A stretch of DNA of 64,000 nt from Cunninghamia lanceolata. Lineage: Eukaryota > Streptophyta > Pinopsida > Cupressales > Cupressaceae. The stretch covers positions 13,150,501-13,214,500 of the forward strand of contig BSBN01000140.1 in the NCBI GenBank assembly GCA_027924645.1, read 5' to 3'. Below the pieces are notes generated by a model. It was not told the origin of the DNA. It ran no database searches and was given only the letters and a program-made list of their open reading frames with translations. Position 1 is the stretch's first letter, and the number at the start of each line of letters is the position of its first letter. Below are positions 12,161-22,262 of the stretch, piece by piece. A program made the position numbers and the translations under genes.

Positions 12161-13499
12161 GAAATGGGGATGGAGACCTTAGAGAATTTGGATTAAATTG
12201 TTGGACCCAAAGATGGATGTGGTAGTGAGATGGAGTAGAGAGGAGGATGTAGTATCATGAAAGATCGATAAGTCTTCAAAAAAATGTTAATCTAAGGGTG
12301 ATAAGAATGGACAAATTTTTGACTTTTTGCACAAATTTGGACCAAAAGGTAGATGATGGATGATGTTTGCTTGAGAATTATTTGTTTGGAAGAGATTTTG
12401 ATGTTTGATTTTGATGTTCGATATGGGAGATTAGGATGATGTTTTTCAAAAGGATTTGATGGTCACCAAATTGAGCTTAGGTAAAATCTAGATTTGTGTC
12501 ATATAAATGGATGTTTCTCTTTGTTTGAGGTAGACTAATGACCTTACACAAAGAAGGATGATTATTTTACTTGAAAGGTTGACTAATGACTCTCCAAGCA
12601 AGATATGGAGTCTCCATTATACATGCGGCAACACTACTCTCCATTATGGAGTCTCCTAGCCTCCAAGAGTTATGCCTTGGAGGGTTTTCAGGGAGGTTGG
12701 CTGTCAGTATAACACAACAACACCTATTGTTTATAACTTTCATCACAAACACCTTATTTTATATAGTAGCTTGAAAGAGCTTGGCTTTAGCTTGTTGCCG
12801 CTTGGGTTGTTCCCACCTTTCAAAGTGTGGTGGCAAGCCCTCTAATGATTAACAAAAGAAACACAACCACAAAAATACTTTTGATCCCCAATTTTATACA
12901 AAGATGCGAGGGGAGAGCATATGTATTCTTTGTGCTTGCATCACACTAAACTTGGTTCATTTTAGTTCTTTGGATTATGTTGGGGGTGATTTATGCAAGT
13001 GTTGTGAGAAGTTTTTGATTCCCAAGGTCACCAATGGTGCGAGGGAAGAGCATATGCTTTTCACACAACAAACAAGATCATGAAAACACTTCACACAAAT
13101 TGGATTAGTTTTCTTGTTTATATGAGTGAAGATTGCAGATTGTTGTTCTTTTTAATCCAATGAGTTCATTGATGTAATTTATGGTTCTTTTTAAAACCCA
13201 AAGTCAAAATGTTTTGATAGTTGTTGGCAAGCACTTGTGAATTTTAGAACACCAAATTCAAATGTTTGTTCTAAACTAAGGCACACACACGCACAAAGAT
13301 TTGTTTGTTGGTTGTTGATCAATTTTTATTGCACCAAATCAAAATGTTGTTTAAGCTAACATGTAAGGGTTCTTTTTAATATCCAAATTGAAGTGTTTGC
13401 TAAACTAAAGATAAACACCCTAAAAAAACTTGTTAGTGTCCACAAGATGATGTTGATGATCTGCAAACAACATGTTAGTCCCTGCACAGAATGCAAAGT
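12161..13499. other. Non-coding leader or flank of the minus-strand element
   Basis: No coding region is supported. A word pair, GCGAGGGGAGAGCATATG near 12906 and GCGAGGGAAGAGCATATG near 13040, is a local direct repeat. By position this should be the 5' untranslated leader of the element whose gag starts at 12160, but I could not find its 5' LTR. Confidence 0.4.
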
Positions 13500-14245
13500 C
13501 AGTCTCTAAAAATAGTGCTAAAATAGAGACCTAATGACGCCACTGTGGAGTGCAAATGGTGCTAATGATAGAAATAGCCCTAAAAACCTAACACCCTATC
13601 AAATGGTGCTAATATACAATATAAATAGTGCTGATTAAACAAATAGCACTAGTATTAGATATAGAATGCACCAAAATAGAATATCATGCTACAACACTAG
13701 ACAGAAGGTGTTAGAATAGAATATAGCACTATAATGATATATAGAAGGCATTGAAACATGAAATAGCACCAATCAAGATATCATAAGGTGCCACTACACG
13801 TGTTGTCAAGTGATCTGGTCAAAGTTGAAAATAGCATCGATCTGGGTGCCGATAGTGCCAATACGTGTCTGAACTCATCCGTCCTGTAAAATAGAGGTGT
13901 TCCTAGCCAGAATAATGGGTTAAACTATAAAGACAGAGAGCTTGTTAGCCTAGTTAACCCAATGGAATGGAAAGAAAGACAAAAAATGTCAAAACATGTG
14001 GTTGTTTCTTTAGGAAAATTTTAGCATAACCTCCCCTTGTTCATTCAAGATTCCTACAAAAATAGAGAGCAACAAAACAGAAAAAAAAATAAGCAGGAAG
14101 GTCATTGACAAAAGGGACATGTGAGTGAGTTTGTAAAAGAGAAATTATTTTGCTAGATAGTGCTAAAATAGTAAATAGCGCCAAAATGTGCCAAAGATAG
14201 CGCCACTATGCTTGGTAAATAGTGTCAGTCCTGTAAAATCACGTC
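13500..14245. repeat. Cluster of degenerate ATAG(T/C)(A/G)C words
   Basis: About fifteen or more variants of AAATAGTGCTA / AAATAGCGCCA / AAATAGCACCA recur at irregular 20-60 base spacing over some 750 bases. The words are neither tandem nor in one phase. On the minus strand they read as TAGCACTATTT and GGCGCTATTT. Function unknown. Confidence 0.6.
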
Positions 14246-15379
14246 TTAAGCACAAAACCTCACAAGAAAAGATTAGATTTGGACCTTGTGGGTCCCACTA
14301 GGTGTGCCAATGTGATTAGAAAAGTCAAATCAAGGTAAAAAAACATAAACCAAAATGCATAATAAAATAAATAGTTTATACCTAGATAAGAAGACCTAAT
14401 CTCATCAAAGGGAGAAGAACTTTGCACCCAAAAGCTCCTAGATAAGATATACCCTATTTGATGAATACAAATGTGAAATGCTCTTAATCTATTTGCAATT
14501 CACAATTCTAGCTCAGTAGATATTTTGGTATGATAACATTACATGAAGATGGGATCCCAAATGGCTTGGGAGATGTTGTATTTATAGATTTTTGGAAGGG
14601 ATTTTGATCTAAGGGTGGAGATTGGTTTGAAAGATCAATGGTGGAGGATAAAAGTGATGTGGAGGGCCTAGATTTGATGTTAGAGAAATGGAGGGCTAGG
14701 AATAAATGTGAATCTTTTATTCATTTTGGGAAAATGGTGAATTAAATGAGTATGGGTGAGATGGAATATTTATGAATTAAAGATTGATATGGGGGATGTA
14801 AAATAAATTAAAATTTCATTTGGGGATAAGTGGAAATAAATGAGGTATGGGGGTGTAAGAGGAATTAATTGTGATGTGGGATATATTTAAATAAAAAAAT
14901 TGACTTATGTGGATATATTTCAATTTTTTATTTGTAGGATGTGGGGAAGGGCATTAAGCTGGATCTGACCATCTTAATGATAGTTTCAAGATTAATTAAA
15001 CAAGGTTGTATTTAATTAATTGTAAGGCTAGGATGAGGTAGGCTAGGGTAGGCAATTAAATAATAGCTATTTAATTGCCTAGGGTATGGATAGGTCAATT
15101 AATACGATGAATTAATTAGTTAAACATGATTTAGCTAATTAATTGGATTTAGTGAGGAGGGGGAAATTGATAAAATAAATATTACATATTTATTAAATCA
15201 ATTGGCTAAGGTTTGGACTATTGAATTAGTGAAATTAATTCAATTATTGGGGATAGAATGATAGAAAATTAGGTGATGAAGTGATAATTAATTAAATAAA
15301 GATTTAATTAATTGAATAGAAGGAAAATTGTTATTTTTAGGGATGTCGGGAGTCAGTTTTATGGTAAAAGATATTTTTA

Positions 15380-15645
15380 GGTGTCCACAAGTTGATCTTG
15401 GCAGTGAACGCTAACTTTTGCAGTGAGCATTTTTGGTAGTGAGCCTTTCATTTTCAATATTTCTATAATATATTATTTTGTGAGCTAACACTCAATGTGG
15501 TTTTTCCCTTATAGGGTTTTCCATATAAAAAATTTGGTGTCTCATGTTTGAATGTGTGATTGTGCTTAAGTTTATGATTCCATGCTTTCATTGTTAAATC
15601 ATAATAATAGTGATTAATTGATTGATGTGTTGATGTCTATAAGAA
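15380..15645 (+). mobile_element. Copia-type LTR remnant (3' portion)
   Basis: The stretch near 15495-15550, with TTTTTCCC then GGGTTTTCC and a following GTGTCTCATG, resembles the conserved 3' part of copia LTRs and matches in layout the LTR ends at 32280-32330 and 43040-43090. The 14250-15380 sequence to its left is AT-rich and holds nothing I recognise. Confidence 0.4.
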
Positions 15646-15657
15646 GTTAAGTTTTGG

Positions 15658-15691
15658 TGACAACTGATTCGCCCCCACCTCTCAGTTGTCA
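15658..15691. repeat. Perfect 10-bp inverted repeat
   Basis: TGACAACTGA (15658-15667) and TCAGTTGTCA (15682-15691) enclose a C-rich 14-base loop. It lies next to the copia-type LTR scrap. Function unknown. Confidence 0.8.
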
Positions 15692-16069
15692 TGTGCATTT
15701 CAACAAGCCAAGAATGACAAATCTTGTATGGATATTTTAAAACCCCTAGTATATTAATTCTAGATTAATAGAAAAAATAATTGTAAGGAAAAACTGGCAC
15801 ATTTTGGAAGTGAGGCCTAGTACCACTATTGTTATAACCACTTTCTAATAACCAAGATATTAAGAGGATGAGATGAGAGCATATAGTGGACAATCACATA
15901 AGCCACTAAATTTGTATTGTTGCTAAAAAATATGGTCAAGGAAAGTGTTGTGTTACCACTTGTTAGGATTTTTATCTATAAAATATAAGCATAGTAGACA
16001 AATAAATGTCAAAATAATAAAATTCTTATAAATTTGTTGAGAATATACTTTTATTGATCTCAAAAATTT

Positions 16070-16107
16070 CATTGCTCTTTGAGGAGGCAACCTCTTTAAG
16101 AGCAATG
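16070..16107. repeat. Perfect 10-bp inverted repeat
   Basis: CATTGCTCTT (16070-16079) pairs with AAGAGCAATG (16098-16107), with an extra inner AGG/CCT match. It could be an LTR stem-loop or a chance hairpin. Confidence 0.7.
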
Positions 16108-16399
16108 GTCTATTACAATATATGCTTCTAGGCCTTGTACTAAGTGACTTATGAATTACAACAATGATGGAATCAATCCAAATAGTGTAATATTAATAAG
16201 CAACTATAGTATTAACCACTGCAATGTTTAAACTATTACAATGTTAGGATCTGAGGGTCCTAACTATTCTAGGGAATAAAATTATAGTTGTTGTTTCATC
16301 TACGTGGAAACATTATTGGGAACTAGGTCCTGAGGGTTGTTGATTGAGATACATGCCTATTAGAGTGTTGTATTTAAAAGGAAGCAATGGCACAAAAAT

Positions 16400-16640
16400 G
16401 CTTCCTACACTAACCATTAAGGAGTGGTATGTGCAAAAGAAAAAGATCTTATAGTTACAAAAAATAATACACACATAAAATTATACCATGGCAAGATGAT
16501 TTACACGGGGAAAGACCTTCTGAGAGATAAAATCCTCACCCCAAGAAAGATCAATTATTTTCTTAAACAACTAAGAGGTTAAAATATGAATATTAGGATA
16601 CATGCCTTTACATGAGTATCACCAAAATTCATTTTTTCGA
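16400..16640 (-). mobile_element. Minus-strand copia-type LTR remnant
   Basis: Read on the minus strand, GGTGAGGATTTTATCTCTC, then a short segment ending CCCCGTGTAAATCATC (about 16560-16495), is the conserved copia LTR passage ahead of the LTR end. No complementary internal region is visible beside it, so it is a solo LTR or fragment with unresolved ends. Confidence 0.45.
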
Positions 16641-18587
16641 GCAATTTTGGCAACATAATAATACCTACAAGTCAATCATGCAACCCATATAACACTTCAT
16701 TCTCAAGCACCAATAAATTGGCAAAACTAAAACCACAAGCCACATGGCTTACTAAAACCATGAGTCAAAACAATGACCCAAATTACCACCAAAATTAGAC
16801 AAAATTCTAATGCCTAAGCCATTCATGGTCTCCTCTACTAAAAAGAGAAGATGCCCTTATAGTTGTCATAACATATTGTAATGTCTATCCTACTTGACTC
16901 CTCAATTTGGGCACTTCAAATTTGGCAAATTCAAAACAATTTAAAAATGCCTTATGACTTGACATGATGCTAGTCAAGATTCTAATCTAAACCCCGTATA
17001 ATCATGCTCTTACACATCATAAGAATTTGTGATGAGTACCTCCCATCTTCCAATTCCACAATGATATCAGATGCTCTTCCCACGTTTTACACACCACCCA
17101 AAATATCTAACACATGGAGAATAGTTCCAATGCAAAGTGGGACACCTCATGTCCTAATACAAAGCCAACATAATAAATAAATACAAGTAACTAACAAATC
17201 AGACCATTAGGATGCAATGTTGAGAGACCTTTCCAAACAAGATTAAGGATTGGGGTCAATGATCATGCCGAAAGAGTTAAATTAAGTGCTATAGTCATGC
17301 ATCCACTACATCCATGCAAACTATAGCATAAAACGTAAAGCTAAAAAGAGTGAATTACATGCAATTTTGTCATGTACAATGGTATGTATAAAAACCAATT
17401 TCATACACTATAAGACATTATGTATTTAATTTTGATTTATTCATATATTCTACTAACTAATTTAATTGCTATAATATTTCATTCATGTGAACTAATAAGA
17501 CATATTTCAAATCTTGTAATATTGTCAATGTTTCATAAGTTCTAGAGTAGTTTGTAATATCAAGATCACATGTCTCTATGCAACTTGCATGCCATACTCT
17601 TGTTGGTATAATATAAAGTCATGAAAAGTGAGCTCCTTAACAAAAACCCTCATTTGATCATTTGGAATGGATTAAAATTTGAAATTATTTCATTCTAAGT
17701 TCTATGCTCATATGCACCTTATTGGCATTACTCCTAGATATAGTACAATATTCTTTAAAAGTGAGCTCCTCACTACAGAGCTCTAATTTGCTCTTTCAAT
17801 GTGGAGTCAAATTCACAAATATTTAGTTTTGACTTCTAAACTTGTGGTCTTGTGTCTATAATATTCATTTTGTATTCCTTACTCCCATTAATATAGTACA
17901 AAGTTCGTAAAATGTTAAGTGTGGACTAAAATTTATTCCACAAATTTATACATATTTACTTCTATGTTATATTGCACAATCTGTTGCCTATGTATGTTAC
18001 ATGCCATTTATTTGGTTCTGAGTTCTTATGTAATAATTTGGAGCTTATTTTTACTTTTGCATTTACTATACAAAGTCCTTAAAAAATAATTTTCTTTCTT
18101 AATACCTAATTCAAAATAATTTTGTTTTTAATTTTAATCTCACAATTTTGTATGTAAGCACACCTTATATATCATATTCCCATTTTTGAATTTTTTTTTT
18201 TAACAAATTCCCTACCAAAAACGTTAAAGAATTCCATATTCAAGTCCCTCATAGTACAAAATCGAACAAAAAATTCCAATTTTATCTTTTACTGTCAACT
18301 TGTATTCATAAATATTTAATTTTGGGTTCTCGATTTTAATAAAGGTACACAAAATTAAGATGCATCAAAAGTTTAAAAGAACGGTTATGTATAGTATACT
18401 TGATAGGATTTGTCCTATCTATTAAATGAGGGGTGAATATTAGGAATTCTGTGTTATGTTTTGATTATGGTAAGTTGGTTTTAAAGGGACCATAAACCCT
18501 TTACAAACTAACGGTCAAAACACAACATCGTCACCATAATCAGAAACCAATCAGAAACCGAGAACTAACATGCAGCAAAATAAAGAG
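16641..18587. other. AT-rich intergenic DNA, no gene seen
   Basis: No coding region, RNA gene or clear repeat. An imperfect inverted repeat of about 25-30 bases per arm around 18462-18525 (centre GGGACCATAAACCC) is the only structure I noticed. Confidence 0.6.
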
Positions 18588-18870
18588 ACAAAGACAACTA
18601 AACCAATAATAGAGAGTGAAGAAAAAGTACAAGTAGCAAAACAATGAGAGAAAGACAACTAAACCAACAACAAAAAATGATGAAAAAGCACAAAAAAAAC
18701 AAAAGCCGCTACAAAGAGACACAACTTAACCAACAACAAAGAATACACAAACAACTTAACCAACAACAAAGAATAAAGAAAAAACACAAAAAGAAGAGGG
18801 CCTACAAAGAGACAAAAAGAAATAAACCAACAACAGAGAATGAAGAAAAAACACAAGAAGCAGGGGCCCA
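18588..18870. repeat. Degenerate minisatellite, about five units
   Basis: Units built on ACAACTTAACCAACAACAAA followed by GAATGAAGAAAAA-CACAA and a GGCCTACAAAGAGA-like tail recur about five times with length variation. The open frames over it encode only K/Q/N-rich repeats and are not supported as proteins. Confidence 0.75.
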
Positions 18871-18974
18871 AGAGGCCTACAAATTTTGCAGCATCTCCAC
18901 TGCATCAAACACCAACTCCACATCAAGAAACCACCATCATTGAACTTGTCTTTTTCGCCGCTTCCAATATCTCT

Positions 18975-19058
18975 CCCTGCAAATCGCACAGCTTCAGAAT
19001 CCTCTTTTATGTTAGTCCCTGCAAATCGCACAGCTTCAGAATCCTCTTTTATGTTAGT
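18975..19058 (+). repeat. Exact 42-bp tandem duplication
   Basis: Two identical 42-base units (18975-19016 and 19017-19058) start CCCTGCAAATCGCACAGC. A diverged third version of the first 20 bases (CCCTGCAATTTGCACAGC) lies at about 19484-19501 in the leader of the peptide gene. Confidence 0.95.
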
Positions 19059-19395
19059 GCCACATCGTCGAATGAAATTTCTTCGTACTCTAAATCTACT
19101 TATTTCGGGAGGTTCTTTTCAATATTCCGATATTTTTTTCCACTCTAGCCGTTAGATTTGATAGAAGAAATGACTACTCTACTGTATTGGCCGACCGTCT
19201 TGATTGATAAGTGTGGGAACAATAGTACGTTTAGTACAATTTATTTTCGAACAGTTTCCCATTGCATTAAACTTCAACTACGCTAGAAACTGAACTGTTG
19301 GGAAAATGAACTGGCAACCAAAAGTAGGCTCTTCATAGCACCATCTTCCAAGAGCACATAGTCTTTCGTTCGTAGCATTTCATTTCATTTCATTT

Positions 19396-19434
19396 CTCTT
19401 TATATTGGTTTTTTCCTCAATCTATATTTAATAC
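19396..19434 (+). promoter_or_regulatory. Probable core promoter of the CEP-like gene
   Basis: A TTATATTGG TATA-like box (about 19400-19408) follows a CATTT/CATTTC repeat and lies about 115 bases before the start codon. A second TATATTTAATA lies at about 19422-19432. The assignment rests on position and sequence only. Confidence 0.45.
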
Positions 19435-19519
19435 TTCGTTTGTAGGTTTCAAAGCTTGCTTTTTCTTCTCAGCTATATCCCCCCCTGCAATTTGCACAGC
19501 TGCCCACTTATAGCTGATA

Positions 19520-19873
19520 ATGAAGATTCTGTGTGGTTGCCTTTTTCTCGTGTGTTTCATCTTGCTTTCATTCTCCCAAGCGGAACGGCCTATTAAGACC
19601 AAGTCCAATCTTCAGAAGGGAGTTATTGAACTAAAAAATGAGGCCAATGTGAGCATTGGGTTTGATGGGGAGTCAAAGCCCGTTATAACTGCCAAATCTA
19701 AGGTTGCCTACACCTTTAATAATAATTCCAAGAAGATGAAAGGATTTCCTTCTCCAGCCGAACTGGGCGAGATGGTCAGTTTAGAAGAGGATGAGGAGAA
19801 TGGTAGCTCTGCTCAGCCATCAGGACATAGTCCTGGAATTGGTCACAACAATCCACCTGAACATATGCCTTGA
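19520..19873 (+). CDS. Secreted CEP-like signalling peptide precursor (117 aa)
   Basis: Single exon, complete. The ATG has A at -3. Residues 1-20 form a hydrophobic signal peptide (MKILCGCLFLVCFILLSFSQ), probably cut before AER. The middle is variable and hydrophilic with an acidic run (EEDEEN, about 89-94). The C-terminus carries SGHSPGIGH (residues 101-109) followed by NNPPEHMP. Family knowledge: C-terminally encoded peptides (CEPs) are secreted precursors of about 80-120 residues that release a 15-residue hormone ending PGHSPGxGH, perceived by leucine-rich-repeat receptor kinases in root and nitrogen signalling. Here the second half fits that consensus, but the N-terminal half lacks the usual FRPT and the proline before GHSPG is serine. 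The related PIP/IDA-like families are an alternative, though their SGPSxxGxGH spacing fits less well. Upstream repeats and downstream poly(A) signals suit a real gene; expression is unproven. Confidence 0.75.
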   Translation: MKILCGCLFLVCFILLSFSQAERPIKTKSNLQKGVIELKNEANVSIGFDGESKPVITAKSKVAYTFNNNSKKMKGFPSPAELGEMVSLEEDEENGSSAQPSGHSPGIGHNNPPEHMP

Positions 19874-19998
19874 TTCACCTACTTAAAATCCCTATTCTTC
19901 TTTACTATCGTAATCAGCCCTAGTTTTTCTTTTCTTTTTATTGCTCTTTCTGCTTATATAGTTATACTGTAGCTACTTGTAATGAATTACCAGCTAAG

Positions 19999-20004
19999 AA
20001 TAAA
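19999..20004 (+). terminator. Poly(A) signal of the CEP-like gene
   Basis: AATAAA about 125 bases after the stop codon, in a T-rich 3' region, at a normal distance for a plant polyadenylation signal. Confidence 0.55.
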
Positions 20005-20474
20005 TCTGAGGTAGGAGTGATGACATCTAGATGTTTGCAGTATTTTCCAATATGTTGCATAATCAGATGGTCTCTCTCACAACTATCAAGACAAAGTATC
20101 AAGCCACTTTGGATCATGGAAAGGGGCGAAAGGTGACAGGAAATATATTATAAGGGATAAGCACGTTGCTCAGAGTAGAAATGATGTAATATTGAGAAGG
20201 TCTGCATGTTCAACATAACTTCTTTGATTACGATTATATAAATATATAGTCTGTGAAAGACTCATGTAATTCCATCATATGGAATCTTTTGTCTAATATC
20301 GTTTATCAGTTCAAATACTTGAGCTTTGTCACTTTTCTGAAAAGCTTTTGTCAGATAAGTAAATGGCTGTGGCTCAATGGTTGGACTTGGGATTAGTGGT
20401 GTAGATATCAGCTACCTTATGGTCACACTCTTCCGTAATAAGTAATTTTTAGTGTTAGGAAACTATCAGGATGT

Positions 20475-20722
20475 TTGTAGATTGATATTTCTGAATTTAA
20501 CTGTGTGCTTGTTTTTACTTTAAAGTTTCGGATCATTGTTTCCTCCATTTAGTCTCTCGGTTCCTGCGTTGACCCTTTCCTCTTTTTAGTCTGTTTTGTC
20601 TGCAATTTACATACTTTCTCATTTCTCTGGTTCTCACTCCTGATGATGGATCATGGAGTATGATCCGAAACGTTGAGGTAAAAAACAAGCACACAGTTAA
20701 ATCCAGAAATATCAATCTACAA
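20475..20722. repeat. Long inverted repeat carrying hammerhead-core sequence
   Basis: The left arm (20475-20536) and right arm (20660-20722) match as inverted copies over about 62 bases with a handful of mismatches; the spacer is 123 bases. Both arms include ATGATCCGAAAC on their outward strand. The shape suits a hairpin-type transposon remnant or an inverted terminal piece of a Penelope-like element. No protein is encoded. Confidence 0.85.
20640..20671 (+). ncRNA. Hammerhead ribozyme-like core
   Basis: CTGATGA (20640-20646) is followed by a perfect 7-bp stem GGATCAT/ATGATCC (20648-20654 with 20660-20666) around a GGAGT loop, then GAAAC (20667-20671). These are the invariant core strands and stem II of hammerhead self-cleaving RNAs. 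The following CGTTGAG (20671-20677) and the preceding CTC could form the very short stem III and a stem I (GAG/CTC) as in Penelope-type hammerheads, but I cannot place the cleavage site with certainty. Activity is not shown. Confidence 0.55.
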
Positions 20723-21395
20723 TCATTATTGACTGTGGAAATGTGATGTTTATCAAGATGTTATTTTTAAATATAATTTAGTTTAACATTAATAGTCAAT
20801 AGTAAATTTTGACCAATAAAATTATAATAAATATTTATCACTTTTAAGATGGATGGGATCTAAAATTAGTATGGACTATTTGAGTATAGAACTGGATGAT
20901 GTTTAAATAGAGTGCTATTAGCGCTTGTTTTGTTTAAATATCAAAGACAGGTTTATCAGTTTTGATTGACAAAATATGGAGATTTAAAACTCTAGACCTG
21001 CTTACCATTCATGCAATTACTTAATTCATTTATTAAAGAGAATATCTGATCATTAAGTTGAATGATAGTTAAGAAAGAATAACATCCATCAAATTGTCTA
21101 ACCAAATAAGGATTTTGATTGAAACCATTTTTATGTCTAATATTGAGAATGCATTAAGTACACTAACTATGGCAAATTATGTTAGATAAGTGAGAGTTTA
21201 AAAATTTGACTGATGTGGAGTGATGATATACTTTGAAACTCAATGTTAAATTTATATATATATATATAATTGTATCTTAAAAATTACACTTTTTTTTTGG
21301 GAAGGGTTAAGTGGTATATTTTAGAGTAGGTTTGTTGGGAAACAAAAAGAGGGAAATAATTAGGTCTTGTGATCTCCTCTTTTAGAAGATTTTGT

Positions 21396-21780
21396 AAATT
21401 AAATTTTGATGGTGTAGCAAAGGGAAACTCATGGAAGGTATGACGAGGTTTTATTATTTGAGATGTACATGGTGATATGATCTTTGGGGGTCCCTTTGTT
21501 TGGGAATTCAAACAAATAATGAGGCTAAATGCAATGTGCTTATAGTAGCTTTAGGAGTTGCAATAGAGGCAAAAAAAAAAAAACATGATTTTGGAAGGCA
21601 ATTTGTTAATAACAATTAATGCTATGATCAAAAGAAGCAATCAATGTTAGAAGATGTATAGATGTGTAGAAGAGGTGATAGGAATAAGGAACAAGTTTAC
21701 CAACATTCAATATTTGAGAAATATAGATAGAATTATAACAAGGTAGCTATTTATTTGGCTAAAGAAAGAATTATACAAGA
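21396..21780 (+). pseudogene. RNase H (RVT_3-type) relic, LINE-like
   Basis: KLNFDGVAKGN (from 21396), then in a shifted frame TNNEAKCNVLIVAL (from 21512), then LEGNLLITINA and a degenerate C-terminal helix. This matches the plant RNase H module found at the end of LINE ORF2 proteins and in small host RNase H-like genes (FDGA, TNNxAE, EGDS motifs). At least two stops, a frameshift and an A-run (about 21573-21584) break it. No RT precedes it in the window. Confidence 0.6.
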
Positions 21781-21821
21781 CCCGATTCTAGATGTATATA
21801 GTTGAGTCAGCGCACAATACT

Positions 21822-21851
21822 ATGTTCCACTTTTTGGCCAAAGTGGAACAT
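21822..21851. repeat. Perfect 12-bp inverted repeat
   Basis: ATGTTCCACTTT and AAAGTGGAACAT around a 6-base TTGGCC loop, just past the RNase H relic. Possibly a small transposon end or a transcript hairpin. Confidence 0.85.
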
Positions 21852-22196
21852 TGAAATCAACACTTTTAACCAATTTTTCACTTTCTGACACCTATAGTAA
21901 CTAATCCGTTAAGAATTTGAAGATGATGTGAACTAGTAATTTTTGAGATTTCGTGTGTAGATTCTAAATGTAAATTTTTTTAAAAGAAACAATTTGTAAT
22001 TTTTTTACATAAGTTTTAGTAACCTATTTTCAATATTTTTAAAAAGTGATGTTTATACCATACAATATATATTTTTTATAGAAATAAAAACATTATAAAT
22101 TTTTAAACATAGATTTGAAACACCAATATCTAGTGCGCAGATAATTTTTCATAATTTTTTGTTGCATACTTTTTTACTAATTTTTGAAGTGAGATT

Positions 22197-22262
22197 TGTT
22201 GGGAAAATGTGTCTCAACCTTTCAATTATATATATATATATATATATTTCCTAGTTACACCA
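22197..22262 (+). mobile_element. Copia 5' LTR, first piece
   Basis: It matches the start of the 3' LTR at 42605 (GGAAAATGTGTCTCAACC) and ends in ..TTTCCTAGTTACACCA, where the three-LTR gypsy element begins. A (TA)n run at 22227-22247 replaces the TATATTTATATAAA stretch seen in the 3' copy. Confidence 0.9.

Noticed and set aside
12567..12774. Overlapping open frames on both strands near 12.6 kb
   Set aside because: Short, no domain, and they overlap in antisense; no support for a gene.
13500..14245. CRISPR-like array
   Set aside because: The words are short, variable and unevenly spaced, with no repeat-spacer structure and no cas genes; eukaryotic context.
18644..18943. K/Q/N-rich open frame and its minus-strand F/L-rich partner
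   Set aside because: Both are translations of the minisatellite.
20477..20536. Second complete hammerhead in the left arm
   Set aside because: Only the stem II 3' strand plus GAAAC half is present on the minus strand; the CTGATGA strand is not at the right distance.
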